Below, in pieces: positions 11,501-23,195 of a stretch of 64,000 nt of DNA. Position 1 is the first letter of the stretch, and each line of letters starts with the position of its first letter. Both the position numbers and the translations under genes were made by a program. Where the stretch lies: NCBI RefSeq assembly GCF_021347895.1, contig NC_067130.1, positions 22,951,492 to 23,015,491 of the forward strand. The letters run 5' to 3'. The DNA comes from Acanthochromis polyacanthus. Taxonomy: Eukaryota; Chordata; Actinopteri; Pomacentridae. The notes beneath the pieces are model-generated. The model had not been told where the DNA came from and searched no databases. It was given only the letters and a program-made list of their open reading frames with translations.

Positions 11501-14500
11501 TGAAAATCCAATGATTTTTTTTTTTCCTGGTGTAGTAGTTTGTGACTGAATGGAGAAATTCTTTTCAGGATTTTTTTCTTCTCTTTCAACAACATGCCAT
11601 TCAAACTTTATGCAAGTTTTGCATTTTAGAGGGTTAAAAAAAACATGAAGAAGCTGTTTAAGGTTTGAGAAAATAGTGGTGTTGCCAGTGCTGTAAAGTG
11701 TTTTATGTATTTTATTTACATGTTAATGAACACCAATTAAATGGTAGTGTCCCATTCAAAGAAATGTATATTCTTCTTTTTGAAGAAACATTCCCAAAAC
11801 CAGTTTACTTTAAACCTAGTATTGCTTTGAGATGAATGATTTTGTCTCCTAACATTTCTGTGCTGTGTTTAGATGGCTGTGGCGTCAGAGGATCCGTCTG
11901 CATTTAGAGGGCACAGGAATAAATCCCACTCCCGTGGACCTGCACGAACAGCAGCTGAGCCTGGAGCAGCACAGCCAAGCTCACCGCATCACCACCATGG
12001 AAAGCCAGCGGAGTACGACATCACCCAGCTTGTGTGCCTGTCTCAGTTTGTCTGTCTGTGTCGTCCTGTCTGCTCTTCTGTGTCGTTTCTGCACAAGTTA
12101 AAATATGTTAAATTGACTAAAGTGGGGTGATATTTTCTCTGATTACAATTTTGATCATTGCTGATGGTTTCCCGTGGCTGCTGTCATTCTCCTAATTCAG
12201 TGACATTTTTCAGGGACAGGAACACTACGGGAGAGTTTCATCAAGCCTAGTCTACTCCCTATTAGAAGCTTGAATGAAATCTTCATCGGAGAATCTCTGT
12301 CTTCCAGGTACCTCAGTTATCTAACCTTATGCTTGAAGTTCATATTAATGTGCGTACAATTGTCCTGGTGCATGTTGTGACCCGCATTAATCCACAGCCC
12401 CTTCACCACCGCCCTGCTCGTTTCTCCAACACTCATCAGGGAAAATCTCTGTCCACCACAGGGTGAAGTTAAAATCCTTCAATCCCCATGTTAACCTCTT
12501 GCTCCATAGGGCTTCCTACTATGAGATCTCGGTCGATGATGGCCCTTGGGAAAACAGAAGAGTTCAGGACTCAGTATTTGCACAGGAACGGGATCCAAAG
12601 CCTGGTAAGGCACAAGTATAATCAACTTTCTAAATATAAAATGCTTAACTAGTGCCTGATGCACAGATTCTCCAAAGAGAATCAATAGTGAACTTTGGAT
12701 ATGACTCAGGACGAACGCCCTTAACAATGTAACAGTATTGCAGCTATTCAAACATCACTAGGAACAAGACTGAGTTCAGTCAGCTTTAGTCTGATGCAAG
12801 AGGAAAAGGAGGCCTTGCAGGCTAACGGGCTGAAGTGACATTAATTGCATACAATTGAACATCTTAAACCTCACCAGGAGGAGAACTAACAATGTGAAAT
12901 TTGAGACATCAAAAAACTTTAAGCTTTCCTCTCATGCCATCATCAGGCCTGAATGTCAGCCTTGCATAGAAGATGTACAATGCATACATCCTCTGAATTT
13001 TCACGTAATCTACAAAAAGGCTGAAATCAGTTGATCTTCACGGCCCCATGACCTTTTTCTTGATCACCTGGTGTCAGGTATGTCAAAAAGTACCATCTGT
13101 CTGTGGTATGTTTACAATAAATATCTGCTGTCTGCAGAACTAACAGCTCAGCTCACTGACTGTTTCTTCTTCTGGTAGTGGACTAGTTTGCTTTCAAAAC
13201 ACTACCCAGTGTGCCCACTAGGGTTATGACTCTGACATTTTTTCAAAATTTCTACTTTCCTGATGTTGCATTTGGTGAGCTTTTATTCATACATTCATTT
13301 TTTGAAAAAACCTCCCGCACCCAACATCACCTCACTTTTGGCCAAGTAGGGTACACAACTAAGAAGGTGGCACCCATGTCAACAATCCATCCTTCAAAAC
13401 GTTCACGACACGTACCTGAACTGAGTGACTGCTCTGCAGAGTCTGCAAGCCAAGTGTTTACATCAGAGTCAAGTTGTGATGAGGAGGGCAACAGCAGCAG
13501 TGAATCTGATCCTGAGGCAATTCCAGAAGAAGCCCCAGTCAAACGTAAAAGACGTCACTCAACAACGTCTGCTGCTAAACTGGCAGTCAAGCATTCTCTG
13601 TCATCCAGAAAAACATCAAATATTCTGCAAAGTTTGTCAGAAGAAGGGATAGATGTGCCAACACCATCACAATCAGGAGTTTGGCGTCGAATGATAGAGA
13701 ATGCAACAGAAGTAAAAGCTGCTGTCCGGAGTTTGAATCGCAGTGTCTCCCAAAACACTGTTGGTCCCACCGCCCCCCCTCTGATTTCGCCCCTTTATTT
13801 GTGCACGCGCGCAGTACATGAGAGGAGTGCCCGGAGTGCTGCAGCATCTTGCCTGTTTTGCTGTTTTCCACTCTTCTACATTTAGTACATTTAGTAAATG
13901 ATAAAGGAATTACGTTAGAATGCTGTATTGAGTCTAACTTGTCCTAATACCAAAATAACATGAATCTGCTAGGACGAACGAGTAAAGTTTCAATATGTGA
14001 TTACACTCGTGTATCCCTCTTGATGACGGTTGTTATCAAACTTAGTGCATTTACGTGTGTATATGTGTTACACCGTTTATTTATTTCTATCTAGAGTTCA
14101 GAATTGCATGACTCCTCTGACGAAGAGTATGTCCCAGACGCCCCAACATCTTCCTCCAGAGGTCGGGCATCTAAACGAATCCGTCAGGCGGGCTATGGAG
14201 ACCGTGGTCGGGGAGCGACGCGAGCACCCCGAGCCAAAAAACGTCCTGCAGTGTCTTGGCTGACAAGCCGTGGGATTGGTAACTTTTCTGGAAGTTGCTG
14301 ATCCCTGATGCTCTCTCCTCCACAAGCAAAACAAATGTGCTCGCGGTTGCGTAGTGCGTAGCTCTCCCACCTCTGCATGGGCTTGCTTGCTGTGCGCGTA
14401 ACCGTTGATTGACAGCATGACAAAGCTGAAGCTCGAACTTGATTGGTCGGCAGCGACCGGCGCTTTTTGGAATAACATGGGGGTCTATGAGAGGAAGGCG

Positions 14501-17500
14501 GAGCTCAGGAATAAATTTTCATATCGCGTTATACTAACTTTATATTATAGTATCGAACTAGACTAACACATTTAAGCTTTGTTAAAAAATGATACATAAA
14601 TTGAAAACAAACGGAAACCCCGGACAGCAGCTTTAAGACTCGGCTAAAAGAAATGATCTCAGAAGAGCACTTTTGCTTGCATTTTGATAGCAAGAAAATT
14701 GACAATAAAGAGTACCAGGTTGTCTGTTTAAAGAACTCAACTAGAACTCTAAACCTTGGGATCTTGGCTTGTAAAAGTGGGTCAGCAGATGACATCTTTG
14801 CACCACTCCAAGTCCTGCTTGATGAATACAATGCATGGAACAGCATTCGCATGATTCTCTCTGACACAACAGCAGTGAATACTGGTAAAAAAAAAAAGTG
14901 GTATTGTTGTTAGGCTTCAAAGAAAATTTCTCCAGAAGGGGACTCCCAGAACCTCAGTTCATTGGTTGTCAACACCATGTCCTGGATCTTATACTGCGTC
15001 ACGCATTAGATTTCTATTTTCCAACAAAATCTTGTTCACCTGATATAAACTACAAGTTCATCAATGAGATTTTGGCAGATTATGATGATCATCAAAGGCA
15101 TATTCTGGTATAGCAATTATGCCTAAGAGTGAGAATCCTGGATGGAAGGATGATTTCAAGTTCCTCTTGAACTCTGTGAAGCATACAAGCTTTACCAAAA
15201 AGAAGAAAAATGGCCTCAAATTAAATGGTGCAAACTGCCTTCACTTCACAGTGCTAGATGGAATTCAAGAGGAACTTTTGCATTAATTGCCTTTTTCCTC
15301 CTTCCAAGTGGAGAGAACTTGAAACTCACTTGCACTTTCATTGCAACCACATGGGCACAGGTCTGGTTTTCTAATCAGCACTATTCGCAGAATGTTTATG
15401 ATGAACTATTCTCGGCTGTCCACAACTTAAGTGCTCCAAAGCTGTGAAATGCTTCACCACTCATTGGGTAAAGGAACCATCACTGCTTGATGTGCCTCGC
15501 TCCAACATAGTGGCTGAGAGAGGTGTAAAGCTGATGGAGCAGATCCACGCCACTTGCAAAACTGACAAATATCTGAACTGTAAATTTATCAACACTAATT
15601 CAGAAATTTGAGACTTTTGCTGCAGATCTTTAATAATATTATAATATTTCTAACTTCTTCTGCCAGTGTACTGGTTAATTTTAATAATAAAATTGGTTTA
15701 CAGAAATTCTATGATTTAATTTACTATCTTAGCAATGTGAGGCTTTTTTTTTGGTTTACGGGCGTCATTTTTCGTTGTTTAAATAGTAAATTACTTCAGG
15801 TGCGGGAGGTTTTTTCAATGTACGAACAAAAACGTTATTTTTGTGAGTTTTAGGCTAAGGTTCATCATTTAAAACTACAGGCTTAGAAATCTAATATTAG
15901 TCATAAGTAACCCTGGTGCCCACATCATCTTGTGTGGATCAATAGAACAGAAAGCAACTGCAAAGAGACTTCTTCTTCTTCAACTTGGTACAGATTTCAT
16001 TTGGACTTACAGATGAGCTGATTAGTTTTTGGTGGTTGAGATCAAAGGTCACTGTGACCGCACAAAAGACATTTTTGGCCATAACTTAAAAATGAATACA
16101 TTTAGTTATTGGTGAAAATGTGTTTTGAACAGATTTTCGGAGAGTGGAGTAGTGAATGAGGCTATATGGGCAGTGTCTGGTTGTTTTGATTGACAGACAG
16201 TTACAATTCGTCATTTGCATATACTAGGATTGAATTGTTGTTGTACGTTACTCTTAAGTTGGTATTTATTTTGTATCCAAAATTCTCAAAATTGATTGCA
16301 ACAGTGAGGAAGTGTTTTTTTTGTCTGGTCACTACAACCAACAAGCGATCCTTATTTCCATTGTATTTAAAAAAAAAAAAAACTTTTTATCTGGTGTTGT
16401 GCAGGCAGCCAGTATGTACCACAGTAATTTGTGGATATACATGAAAGCAATGCTTTACACTGGCAGGATGAATACAGTAGATCTTATCTAATCCAGTATG
16501 GGTTTTTGTCAAATTCAGTGAATGTCCTCATGACTTGCTGTCTATTCTCTGTGTGGGGTGAAAAACATCTGGTGCTGGTGCACACAAAGACTCAACCGAT
16601 TCCACACAACACTGTTTTCGCAGGCTTGTCCTGTTGTATGCTTCAAGTTCTGCATATTCCTAGCCTTTTGCTCAGGACAGGAAGAAAGGGAGTGAGGGGG
16701 TGGTCTTTTTCAAACCACCAACCAGCTAAGTATGCTAACTAGCTGTTAGTCTTCTTCCCGAATCCACAAAGCTCACCTTTTCAAAATAAAAAAAAATGGA
16801 TTTAGTTTAAATACAAACTAAATCAGTACAACAAATTAATCTTAAATGCCACCAACTGAAATCATTACAACTCTTAAGACCTCTCAGTGCTGATTAGCCA
16901 CATTTCATAGTAATAAGACATCCCATGTGCTAAATCCTGTCTTAGTCCTCTCATTTCTCTCATGACTTTTTGGTCTTGCTGTCTGCAGGTCCTACAACAT
17001 CAACAAACTTGCTGAACAAGCTGTGGAAGAGGTTCTTAAAATTGGTGAGTACATGTGCATGTTTTGATGCTAAAATTTGTGTGGAATAAAGATAATCAAA
17101 TCACGTCACCTGACTTCACTGAGCTTATTTTTCTTTCTGTCCTCAGGAAAGTCTCAAGCAGGTCTTGATATCCCACTTAACCGAGAATTTATTGAGAAGG
17201 GTGAGCCTATAATCCTTCTGTCAGTGTTATGGACGTATATTTTTAGGCCTTTTTTTTAATGTTGCAGTGGGTCTGTGTGTGTTCAGTTACAGACAAATAC
17301 AACGAGTCTCTAGTGTTCAGTCCAGATGACAGCCGCTTGTTCTACAGTGTCAGGGAGCCCATCGTCAACAGAGTCTTCTCCAGCAGTCGGCAGAGAGGCT
17401 TTGCCAGCAAGTCAGTAATGCTATTCAGTCTAATAAGGGACTCTTTACATAAAAATGTAACACTTTTGCCTCTGCTCCTTCAGGGTGTGTGTCCGCTCTC

Positions 17501-17655
17501 GGTGTTGGGATGCCTGCATGGTGGTGGACGGCGGTACCTCCTTTGAGTTTAATGATGGTGCCATTGCCACTATCAGCATGTGCGAGGAGGACCAACTCCG
17601 GACAGTCGTTCTGGAAACCTGCATACAAATCGCAGAGCTAGGAACACCTGACTGA
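2551..17655 (+). CDS. nadk2: NAD kinase 2, mitochondrial (12 coding exons, one apparent 1-base frameshift)
   Basis: Transfers phosphate from ATP to NAD to make mitochondrial NADP. Exons: 2551-2781, 2881-2969, 3078-3166, 4814-4895, 5028-5111, 11873-12012, 12214-12307, 12510-12604, 16989-17044, 17147-17200, 17287-17410, 17484-17655. The start gives a basic, hydroxyl-rich leader (MARRSAVNVWCLGSRAVSLL) fitting a mitochondrial signal. Family marks in order: KTTRYEFEQQRYRY, the kinase loop GGDGTMLL across exons 3/4, GVNTDPERSEGHL, FIGESLSSRASYYEI, SGLSICTGTGSKAW, REPIVNRVFSSSRQR and the terminal VVDGGTSFEFNDGA. Exons sum to 1310 nt, one short of a whole frame. The shortfall is in exon 8 at GGGAAAACAG (about 12548-12557). 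With that base restored the length would be 436 residues, against about 442 in human. Exon 6 uses an unusual donor (GTACGA). Introns 3, 5 and 8 hold the transposons listed separately. Confidence 0.93.
3278..4576 (+). mobile_element. PIF/Harbinger element, copy 1 (NADK2 intron 3)
   Basis: The ends are GGGCCTCATTTATAAA and its complement. The flanking direct repeat is CAG (3275-3277 and 4577-4579), a 3-bp CWG-type duplication as expected for PIF/Harbinger. Subterminal GCGTACGC-rich inverted motifs (GAAAGTGGCGTACGC) can fold. Inside, 4120-4370 encodes the piece [11 protein letters not shown]…[11 protein letters not shown] of a Harbinger transposase. Most of the gene is missing, and a SINE (3842-4022) sits in the middle. 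A longer sibling is at 28096-29705. Confidence 0.85.
3842..4022 (+). mobile_element. tRNA-derived SINE inserted in Harbinger copy 1
   Basis: A tRNA-like head is present: GGTATGGCTCATCGGGGAAA resembles an A box and GGTTCAATTCC is a B box. It is followed by a pyrimidine-rich body (…TTCCTGTCACTCTTCACTG) and an A-rich tail. A 9-bp duplication TTTTGTTTA flanks it (3833-3841 and 4023-4031), which indicates LINE-machinery retrotransposition into the Harbinger copy. Confidence 0.75.
6482..6928. mobile_element. Tc1/mariner MITE (NADK2 intron 5)
   Basis: Long inverted ends (ACTCAACAAAAAAATAAACG at the left, the matching complement at the right) are flanked by the dinucleotide TA. The subterminal stretch TTTTGCTCCCATTT is also mirrored. 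At about 447 bp with no transposase frame, it is a non-autonomous Tc1-type element. Confidence 0.75.
6964..7060 (-). repeat. LINE 3'-tail fragment
   Basis: On the minus strand it reads ATGACAATAAAGGTTTGATT, a tail common to fish non-LTR elements. It is preceded by AAATTTAATTGTATATGAAA. No coding part remains nearby. Confidence 0.45.
7996..8418. mobile_element. TTAA-flanked MITE-like element
   Basis: The ends AAGGGGAA and TTCCCCTT are bounded by TTAA on both sides (7996-7999 and 8415-8418). That is the target duplication of piggyBac or Kolobok-type transposons. No coding sequence. The right half contains a strong hairpin (8351-8410). Superfamily assignment is inference. Confidence 0.55.
8351..8410. 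repeat. Perfect 28-bp-stem inverted repeat
   Basis: The arms 8351-8378 (GAAATCGCGCGAGAGCTCGC…) and 8383-8410 are exactly complementary around the 4-base loop ACCG. The stem is about two-thirds G+C. It lies near the right end of a TTAA-flanked element. Such a palindrome could extrude as a cruciform or fold in unspliced NADK2 RNA. Confidence 0.9.
9262..11010 (-). pseudogene. L2/CR1/Jockey-like LINE reverse transcriptase fragment
   Basis: The minus strand reads VGAVFLDLRKAFDVVNH (about 10978) and continues through GVPQGSILGPVLFSLYINDL, LYADNAVIY and FKYLGVLLDSTLSF. These are reverse-transcriptase blocks of the L2/CR1/Jockey-like non-LTR group. The catalytic YADD box is YADN, so the second aspartate is lost, and the frame shifts near 10420. 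The 3' part ends in (AAATA)-type repeats at 9262-9290. Three imperfect copies of a roughly 36-bp unit (…AGTTCATTGCACATTGC…) lie at 9739-9843. The element is 5'-truncated and dead, in NADK2 intron 5 on the opposite strand. Confidence 0.8.
13376..15611 (+). pseudogene. Broken DNA-transposase-like gene split by a MITE
   Basis: The first segment (13376-13715) encodes a disordered acidic and basic N terminus (SSCDEEGNSSSESDPEAIP…VKRKRRH). After a MITE (13716-14633) the frame resumes with KTRLKEMISEEHFCLHFDSK, MILSDTTAVNTG, PEPQFIGCQHHVLDLILRHA, WPQIKWCKLPSLHSARWNS and SNIVAERGVKLMEQ. The D…QHH…ARWNS…AER order resembles hAT-like DDE/RNase-H-fold transposases, but I cannot name the family. Breaks occur at an A-run (14884-14895), a stop near 15112, a shift near 15165 and further stops. 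It lies in NADK2 intron 8 on the sense strand and is not a host gene. Confidence 0.6.
13716..14633. mobile_element. MITE with TAA target duplication
   Basis: Inverted ends AAGCTGCTGTCCGG and CCGGACAGCAGCTT, extended by a matching GTTT/AAAC, are flanked by TAA (13713-13715 and 14634-14636). A 3-bp TWA duplication points to PIF/Harbinger. The left end recurs at 31361-31490. Inside, 14098-14270 is an acidic then arginine-rich open stretch preceded by an acceptor-like TTTCTATCTAG. Confidence 0.7.
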
Positions 17656-18955
17656 TTTCCTCTGCCGAGCCAACAGTGGTTCCAAAAAGGATGTGGTCAA
17701 AGGGACCCCCTGCTTTTAACCTACACAGGCGGGCCTAGTTTTTTATACCTGGTAAAAGTATTATTTTTGCTTTTGTTAACTTTGTTTTTTTTCCCCAAAT
17801 ATTTTTTTCCTATTTTAGATTGTTTTTCTTTGCTTTTTTCCTCCATGCCACAGTACACCACTAAGCGATGCCATGTTAAAATCCATTTTGTGCTGTAGAT
17901 ACTGTGAGACAGGATTTAAAGTGTCACCAGAAACTACCTGTCACTGCATTAAGTTCACAGGAAACATCTATGCTCGAGCAGAGAGAACAGATCAGTGATA
18001 CAGAGGGCTTTTGTTAATAGAAGGCAACATTGATTGTTGTAAATATGTATCTATTTCACATTTTCATTGGAGCAGTGACTTTTGTCATCCTGTCAATCAA
18101 CTTCTACATGGCCTTGACGAAGATGCATGTCTGTCTGTGCATTAGCAGCTGTGTTCACAAAGGATCTTATCTTCCAACTACAGAAATAAGGTTTGATTAC
18201 CCAGTGAATCCAAGAGTTAAGATTTATGGTTGTTTATTAAACTATCAGGCAAAGATGGATTTTAAGAGCATTTTTGGTTTGATGAATAATTCTGTGCCAG
18301 CTGAAATATTTCAGTTTAATGAGGTTGTAAACTGTATTTTTGCCATGTCATGTAGGAGAGTTTAATGTGTCACCACCTGTGTTTTTGAGTTTTTTTTGTT
18401 TTTTTTTCCATCTTATCAGTGAGCTGATTCAATCCTGATGAAATAAGAATCATTACTGCCAGCGCATCACTATGAGCCGGTTCTAGTACAGAAGTCCAGT
18501 GTTGCCTGTAACTTCCTTGGATTTTGGAGCTACTTTAAAGACCTTTGAAATTCTTGTCAAAGTTTGAACTAACAAGACTGTTTTAGAAATTTCTCTTATC
18601 TCAGCAACTGTGAAGCTAACTTGTAGCCTGAGAGTGTTTGCAAATATGACCCCAGATTGTGATGTGGTTTCATACCAGTTTCCACTAATTGACTGTTGAA
18701 GGATAGCATTGAAGTTATTCTGTATCATATATATTTACTTTGTTGTCAACCGATCCCAATGACTCGGCATCAAGTACAGCTCACAGTTATATAGTTCCTT
18801 AATTAGCTTGTCCCTGTTTTATCAAACATTACTCAAACAGGAAGAAAAAGTGAATTTATTGGAGACTTTTTATAGCGGTAGATAAATCTGCACTGGACGC
18901 TATAGTGAGTATTTGTGGCAGCAGGATAGTGTATGTGGGGTTGAGTCAAAATAAA
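17656..18955 (+). other. NADK2 3' UTR (probable)
   Basis: AT-rich sequence after the stop at 17653-17655. The first reasonable polyadenylation signal is AATAAA at 18950-18955, with others near 19104 and 19277, so the end is uncertain. A 111-codon open frame at 18030-18365 has no recognisable family and is treated as chance within the UTR. Confidence 0.4.
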
Positions 18956-20379
18956 GTACAGTGCGTGTGTTCATAGTAGTGATGAACATTCACTGACATG
19001 TTTTAACAGTTGTGGACAAGCCTTTGAGACATACACAGCACCCATTAGCAAGATACAATCATTGTTTGTTTGGGTCTGCACATGGGATTCATTAACACTG
19101 AAAAATAAATCCGGACTGTCAACAGACTTTGTGCTGACAGTACAGCAGATTTAAATTTATATGGTATATGAAAACACAGCCACTGTTAGAGCTTGTTGTT
19201 GTGAGTATAGATATTTTTGGAACATAGTTTTTTTTTCTAGCTGCTTACGCAATAATTACAATTTCGGAGTACAAAAATAAAGTTAGAGTGAAAACAATCA
19301 AATGCACTAAGAAAAGAACTCCATGTTTGAAAGAGCATTTTCCTCCATGCATTTTGGTCAAATGTATGTCTTGTCAGAAGGCAGGAAAATGAGCTCTGGA
19401 AGTGCTACTGAAATAACAGCATGTGCCTGAGGCAGACATGCCAAACTGCAGAGTTTAAACTGTATTGACTGAAACACATGTTCAGCCTGTAACAACACTA
19501 AATGCTTGCACAATGCTGTTCACAGATTCTGAAATTCTGGACAGATTGATGAGCACAGTGGAGCGGTTGTAATGATTTCAATGTATAATGAAAATCGAGG
19601 AGATCTTTTGTATATTTTTATAATTCGACTCCATCAGTAAAAAAATAGCGATGTATCTTATAACGCCTCCTGACCTGGACATGTGGCCAGAGGTGTTCTT
19701 TTTGTGGTTTATATCACAAACTGATTAGGAAATTGTCATGCAGCGTGCCAAAGGCAAGGATCCTCATGGAAACACTGTGTTAGGATGTGTTTTGTTTGGA
19801 AATGGATAAAGTGGTATGAAACAGAAAAGCTTTTGTGTAGTTATTTAACTTCATTATACTGTATCTTTAAACGATTGATCAGTAATGTGCTGTTAAATGT
19901 TTTTTAGTGGGCAGATTTGTTGATTATCCAAATTACTGACTCATTTTTAAACAAATGTACAATCAGTGTTTTAATGAAATTACCTTCTATAGTATCATGA
20001 TGTAGACAAATATTTTTGAAACTTTGAGTGACAGTGTTTAATTCATTTCAAATACAGTCATTTAGACATTACTTGGTCCCTCTCCCATTATCTCACCACC
20101 TCTCTGATTTGTCCTGTCACTCTTTGGAGGACTGACCTGCCTAGTTCTAAAGTGAACTAGCTCCACCTCCACCAGCAACAGCCAATGCTGGTTATATATT
20201 GGCACATTCAAGATCTAAAATGTATCATTTATACTGTACTTTGACAAAGACCATTTTACTATAGAACCAGCACTCTTACTGATGTAGATTTTGCTGATAA
20301 TGTTGTGTTGGAATGGAGGACTTATACTCTATTGTCCTGGTGCTGAAATATACATAAAAGTATACAGTAATAAAACAAA
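18956..20379. other. Intergenic, no feature recognised
   Basis: AT-rich sequence between the NADK2 3' end and the Tc1 remnant. I see no coding segment, tRNA-like fold or tandem array. Extra AATAAA motifs near 19104, 19277 and 20370 could extend the NADK2 UTR. Confidence 0.4.
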
Positions 20380-22075
20380 TAAAAAAAACTTTAAAGACTA
20401 AAGTGGCAAGCTGTTCTAAATAAATAAGAACAATGTGTAGAGGTTAAGGACCTTCTACAGTCTGGAGAGGTTTGATCACAAATTGCAAAGAAACCACTTT
20501 TTCAGACAGAACCAAGAAGGCTGAAGGATGCAAAGCCTGACAATGACTGAAGACTGTTGGACAACAGTCCTGCGGTGCAAGAATCAAAATTTAAAATGTT
20601 TATCATAGGCAACTTGTGAAAGGAAGAGATGTAGAGAGGTACATGGTTGGTGCCGCTTTTCTTAGTTCTGTTGGGGATATTGGAAGTGATGGAATCGTGA
20701 ATGCTATAAAGTACAGAAATACTTTGACTAAAAATCATACCAACTGGATGTGACAGCAATGGATTGTGTGTGTTCATCTGGATAGAGCAATCAAAGAACT
20801 ACTCTGATAAGTGCAGAAGGAAGCTTGGTATACTATATACCAAAAAACTGTCAACCAGAGTGTTCAAGGCTTGCATAGTGTAAAGAGAGGTCACTGAAGA
20901 CTGACATTAGCCTGTTGAAGGAATTATGCACAGATTTTTTGTTTTAAATACTGTGGACATGTTGTTGTGTACGGAGGAGCTTCTCATTTCTTAAACGACT
21001 ATTTTGGAAGACATATCCTGTGGTCACAGAGAGGATATTAATCTGTCTCAGAAGGGTCAAATTATTGGCCTCCATCAAGCAAAGAAAACAAGTAAGGAGA
21101 TTTCTGAAAATCAAGTTAAGAAATATTCAATGCATTACTAAAACCTGAATGATTGTGGTGAACCATCATCTTCGAGGAACAAATGTGGTCGGAACCAACT
21201 CTGAGATGATCAGAGGAAATCAATAGAACTCACAGCTATGTTTAAGAGTGAAAGTAAAAGCATTTCCACATGCACAATACAAAATGAACTTCAGGGATTG
21301 GGACTTAACAGCTGTGTAGCTCTAAGAAAACCACTTATGTGAGACTAAACAGGAAAAAACAGCTTCAATTTGCTAGGTAGCATAAAGACTGGACTCTGGA
21401 GCAGTGAAAGGTCATGTGATCTGATTAATCCAGATTTGCCCTGTTCCAAAGTGATGGGGGCATCAGGGTAAGAAGAGAGGCAGATGAAGTGATGCACTGA
21501 TCGTGGCTAGTGCCTACAAGTCTGTGGGGGTTAGGGTTATGATCTGGGGTTGGTCAGGTTCAACATATGTATTCCAAAGAATGAAAATTCTGAATGACCA
21601 GGTCTTTCTTAATAATACATCAAATTTATATAGCGCTTTTTGGTCACTCAAAGACGCTTTACAAGATAGACAGAAAAAAAAAATTTAAGCAAAAGTCAGA
21701 TCAAACCAGTGGGTTTTTAGGAGGGTTTTGAAGGTCGAAATTGAGTCAGAGTTCTTCCTTGATGGCAGGGGCATGTTCCGAGATGACAATGCCAGGATTC
21801 ATGGGGCTCAGGGAGACATTTTCACACATGGATTGGCCTCCACAGAGTCCAGACTTCAGCCCCATTAAGAACCTTGGGGATGTGCTGGAGAAGACTTTGC
21901 GGAATGGTCTGACTCTCCGATCATCAATATAAGATCTTGGTGAAAAACGAACGCATCTCTGGACAGAAATAAATGCTGTGACAGTGCAGAAGCTTATCGA
22001 AGCGATGCTACAGCCAATGTGTTTTGGTCTCAAAGCTAAAGGTTGTTCTACAAAATATTAGTATGCAACTTTTAT
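20380..22075 (+). pseudogene. Decayed Tc1-like transposon, split by another repeat
   Basis: Tc1 transposase remnants in several frames: a helix-turn-helix-like start near 21060-21150, a middle part near 21420-21600, and a C-terminal WPPQSPDFSPIKNLGDVLEK at 21832-21890, the decayed form of the usual [12 protein letters not shown] block. Between them, 21612-21745 is a foreign fragment (TTTATATAGCGCTTTTTGGT…) of a common fish repeat. No intact frame and no clear terminal repeats. Confidence 0.65.
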
Positions 22076-23195
22076 GGGACAAACAGCAAAGTTTCATCTT
22101 TAAGGGAATTCTCATCAACAGAACACATTCTTTTAGCCAAATCTAAACAATTTTGGAGTCCAAATCCTCAAACAGCTTTTTCAAGCCAAGGACCAACCAA
22201 TACAGTTCACAATAACAGTTTGACTAAATTGTCTTCATATACACATCTGAGTCATCTCCATAACTGCTGATGAGGAACAGGAGATGTGGCTGAAGGTCCT
22301 AAGTAAGGCTGTTAAGTGGACCTTCAATCTGTTTAATGAAACACATTAAACAGATACTTTCAGAATCCAAATGATCACAAACTGAATTTGTTTTCCTGAG
22401 TTCAAACAAAATAAACTGTTTTCAGCAGTTTAATGTTTAGGCTCAAAGGGGAACAGTTAAAACTTCAATAAAGTTCAGTGGGCCTGACATTAAAATAAAA
22501 TGGCAAAAATAACACATGTACACTGACCTAATTCCAGCTGGACAGAAGTGAAATGTATACCAGCAACTCAATCCAGGTATTACAGTGGTGAACACATGTG
22601 TAAGCCTGCATACAAAAATAGTGTCTCTTTAGCAACATGTGGTATAACAAGATCCACAGAGATTCAAGATTTACACATCATTTTACAGTAACATTTGTTC
22701 ACTGATTAAAATCAACTGTCCTCTCATTATTACAGCTGAGAACAGAACATTTTACAACCATACTATTAAAATGTCAATACTTCTAACATTGTTTCATCTG
22801 AGTCTTTTAAACCATGTTCCCCATACAAAATATTTTAAATTAACACATTATTAGAACCTAAAAGAATTCAAAGATTCATTCAAAGTTTATCTTAACACAT
22901 CCAGCAAGGGCTGGACTCAACATGCAGAACTGACTTTCCTAAATAAAAAGGATTGCATTTCTCTACAAGCTTGCATGATCAGTACTTAAAGGCCTAGTCC
23001 ACCAAGTGGCCTCGAGTACTGTAAATGCCAGCAAGACTAAAAGCATCACCTGTAGCACCAATAAACACTGAGACATGGCTCCATTACTGCACACCAGGTG
23101 AGAATACCTGTGCGTGTCTGAATACTGCAGAACCCAACGCTTGGCAACAGAAACTACCTCAGCTTAAAAACACAAGGGAGGTGTAGTGGTTCTGG
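22076..23195. other. SKP2 3' UTR and flank, little recognised
   Basis: This is sequence downstream of the SKP2 stop on the minus strand. I see no convincing minus-strand AATAAA close to the stop, so the UTR length is unknown. No repeats or coding stretches were recognised. Confidence 0.35.

Noticed and set aside
13211..13885. 224-codon frame as a host gene
   Set aside because: It joins a transposase N terminus to the end of a MITE. The true coding line resumes after 14633.
18030..18365. 111-codon plus-strand frame after NADK2
   Set aside because: No recognisable family. It lies in the probable 3' UTR and the composition is AT-driven.
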